A stretch of 56,859 bases of DNA, from NCBI GenBank assembly GCA_027604005.1, contig JADGJT010000099.1, positions 1 to 56,859 of the forward strand, in the 5' to 3' direction. This document shows positions 55,428 through 56,859 of the stretch, one piece after another (position 1 is the stretch's first letter; the number at the start of each line of letters is the position of its first letter). Position numbers and translations under genes: made by a program. This DNA is from Dinochytrium kinnereticum. Lineage: Eukaryota; Chytridiomycota; Chytridiomycetes; Chytridiales; Chytridiaceae. The notes beneath the pieces are model-generated. The model ran no database searches, was not told the origin of the DNA, and worked only from the letters and a program-made list of their open reading frames with translations.

Positions 55428-56859
<1,432 letters not shown>

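Overview
The window is nuclear DNA from a eukaryote, most probably an early-diverging, zoosporic (chytrid-like) fungus. Most genes are split by short GT-AG introns, usually 45-160 nt. Fungal-type families are present: an Aim19-like mitochondrial protein, GPI-anchored Ser/Thr-rich wall proteins, a WSC-like ectodomain, an Erf4-like protein and a Ptc7-type phosphatase. An SSX2IP/ADIP-type centrosomal protein and two Groucho/TLE-type corepressors fit a lineage that keeps centrioles and ancestral opisthokont genes. The taxon is inferred from gene content only. Both window ends run into poly-C and GC-rich low-complexity sequence, as at contig edges. I found no tRNA, rRNA, CRISPR or intact transposon.

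Layout, left to right. 0.5-10.4 kb: a three-repeat Myb regulator (-), a zinc-type CDF transporter (+), a tiny secreted eight-cysteine peptide (+), a pirin with a possible mitochondrial leader (+) and a GPI-anchored cupredoxin-like protein (+). 11.7-19.7 kb: a Cys-rich single-pass membrane protein (-), then a run of mitochondrial-type genes: Aim19-like (-) and a divergent unknown with a presequence-like N-terminus (+), a coiled-coil protein (-), COX subunit VIIc/Cox8 built from five tiny exons (-) and a Ptc7-like PP2C (-). 20.5-23.3 kb: the ribonucleotide reductase large subunit (+).

23.7-32.4 kb is the most striking block. Two different genes each encode a Groucho/TLE-like corepressor, with a glutamine-domain-like coiled coil, a Pro-rich linker and a C-terminal WD40 propeller. 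They face each other around a leucine-rich-repeat gene and share three intron positions in the propeller. 33.7-37.7 kb encodes a 1,101-residue coiled-coil protein with one C-terminal membrane helix and a Cys-containing tail ending in Met-Pro-Pro-Met, a candidate KASH-like nuclear-envelope linker.

38.4-46 kb: a dicarboxylate-type mitochondrial carrier (+), a WSC-like surface protein (-), a CDC123/D123-like protein (+), an RluA-type pseudouridine synthase (-) and an SSX2IP/ADIP-like protein (+). 46.5-52.1 kb: a MARK/Kin1-type kinase with a KA1 domain and an unusual insert in its N-lobe (-), a decayed tandem copy of its 5' third, and an Erf4-like protein (+). 53.7-56.9 kb: a Kre9/KNH-like GPI protein (-) and an aldo-keto reductase cut off by the window end (+).

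Exon joins were derived by hand from splice consensus plus frame and family continuity. N-termini are the least certain parts.
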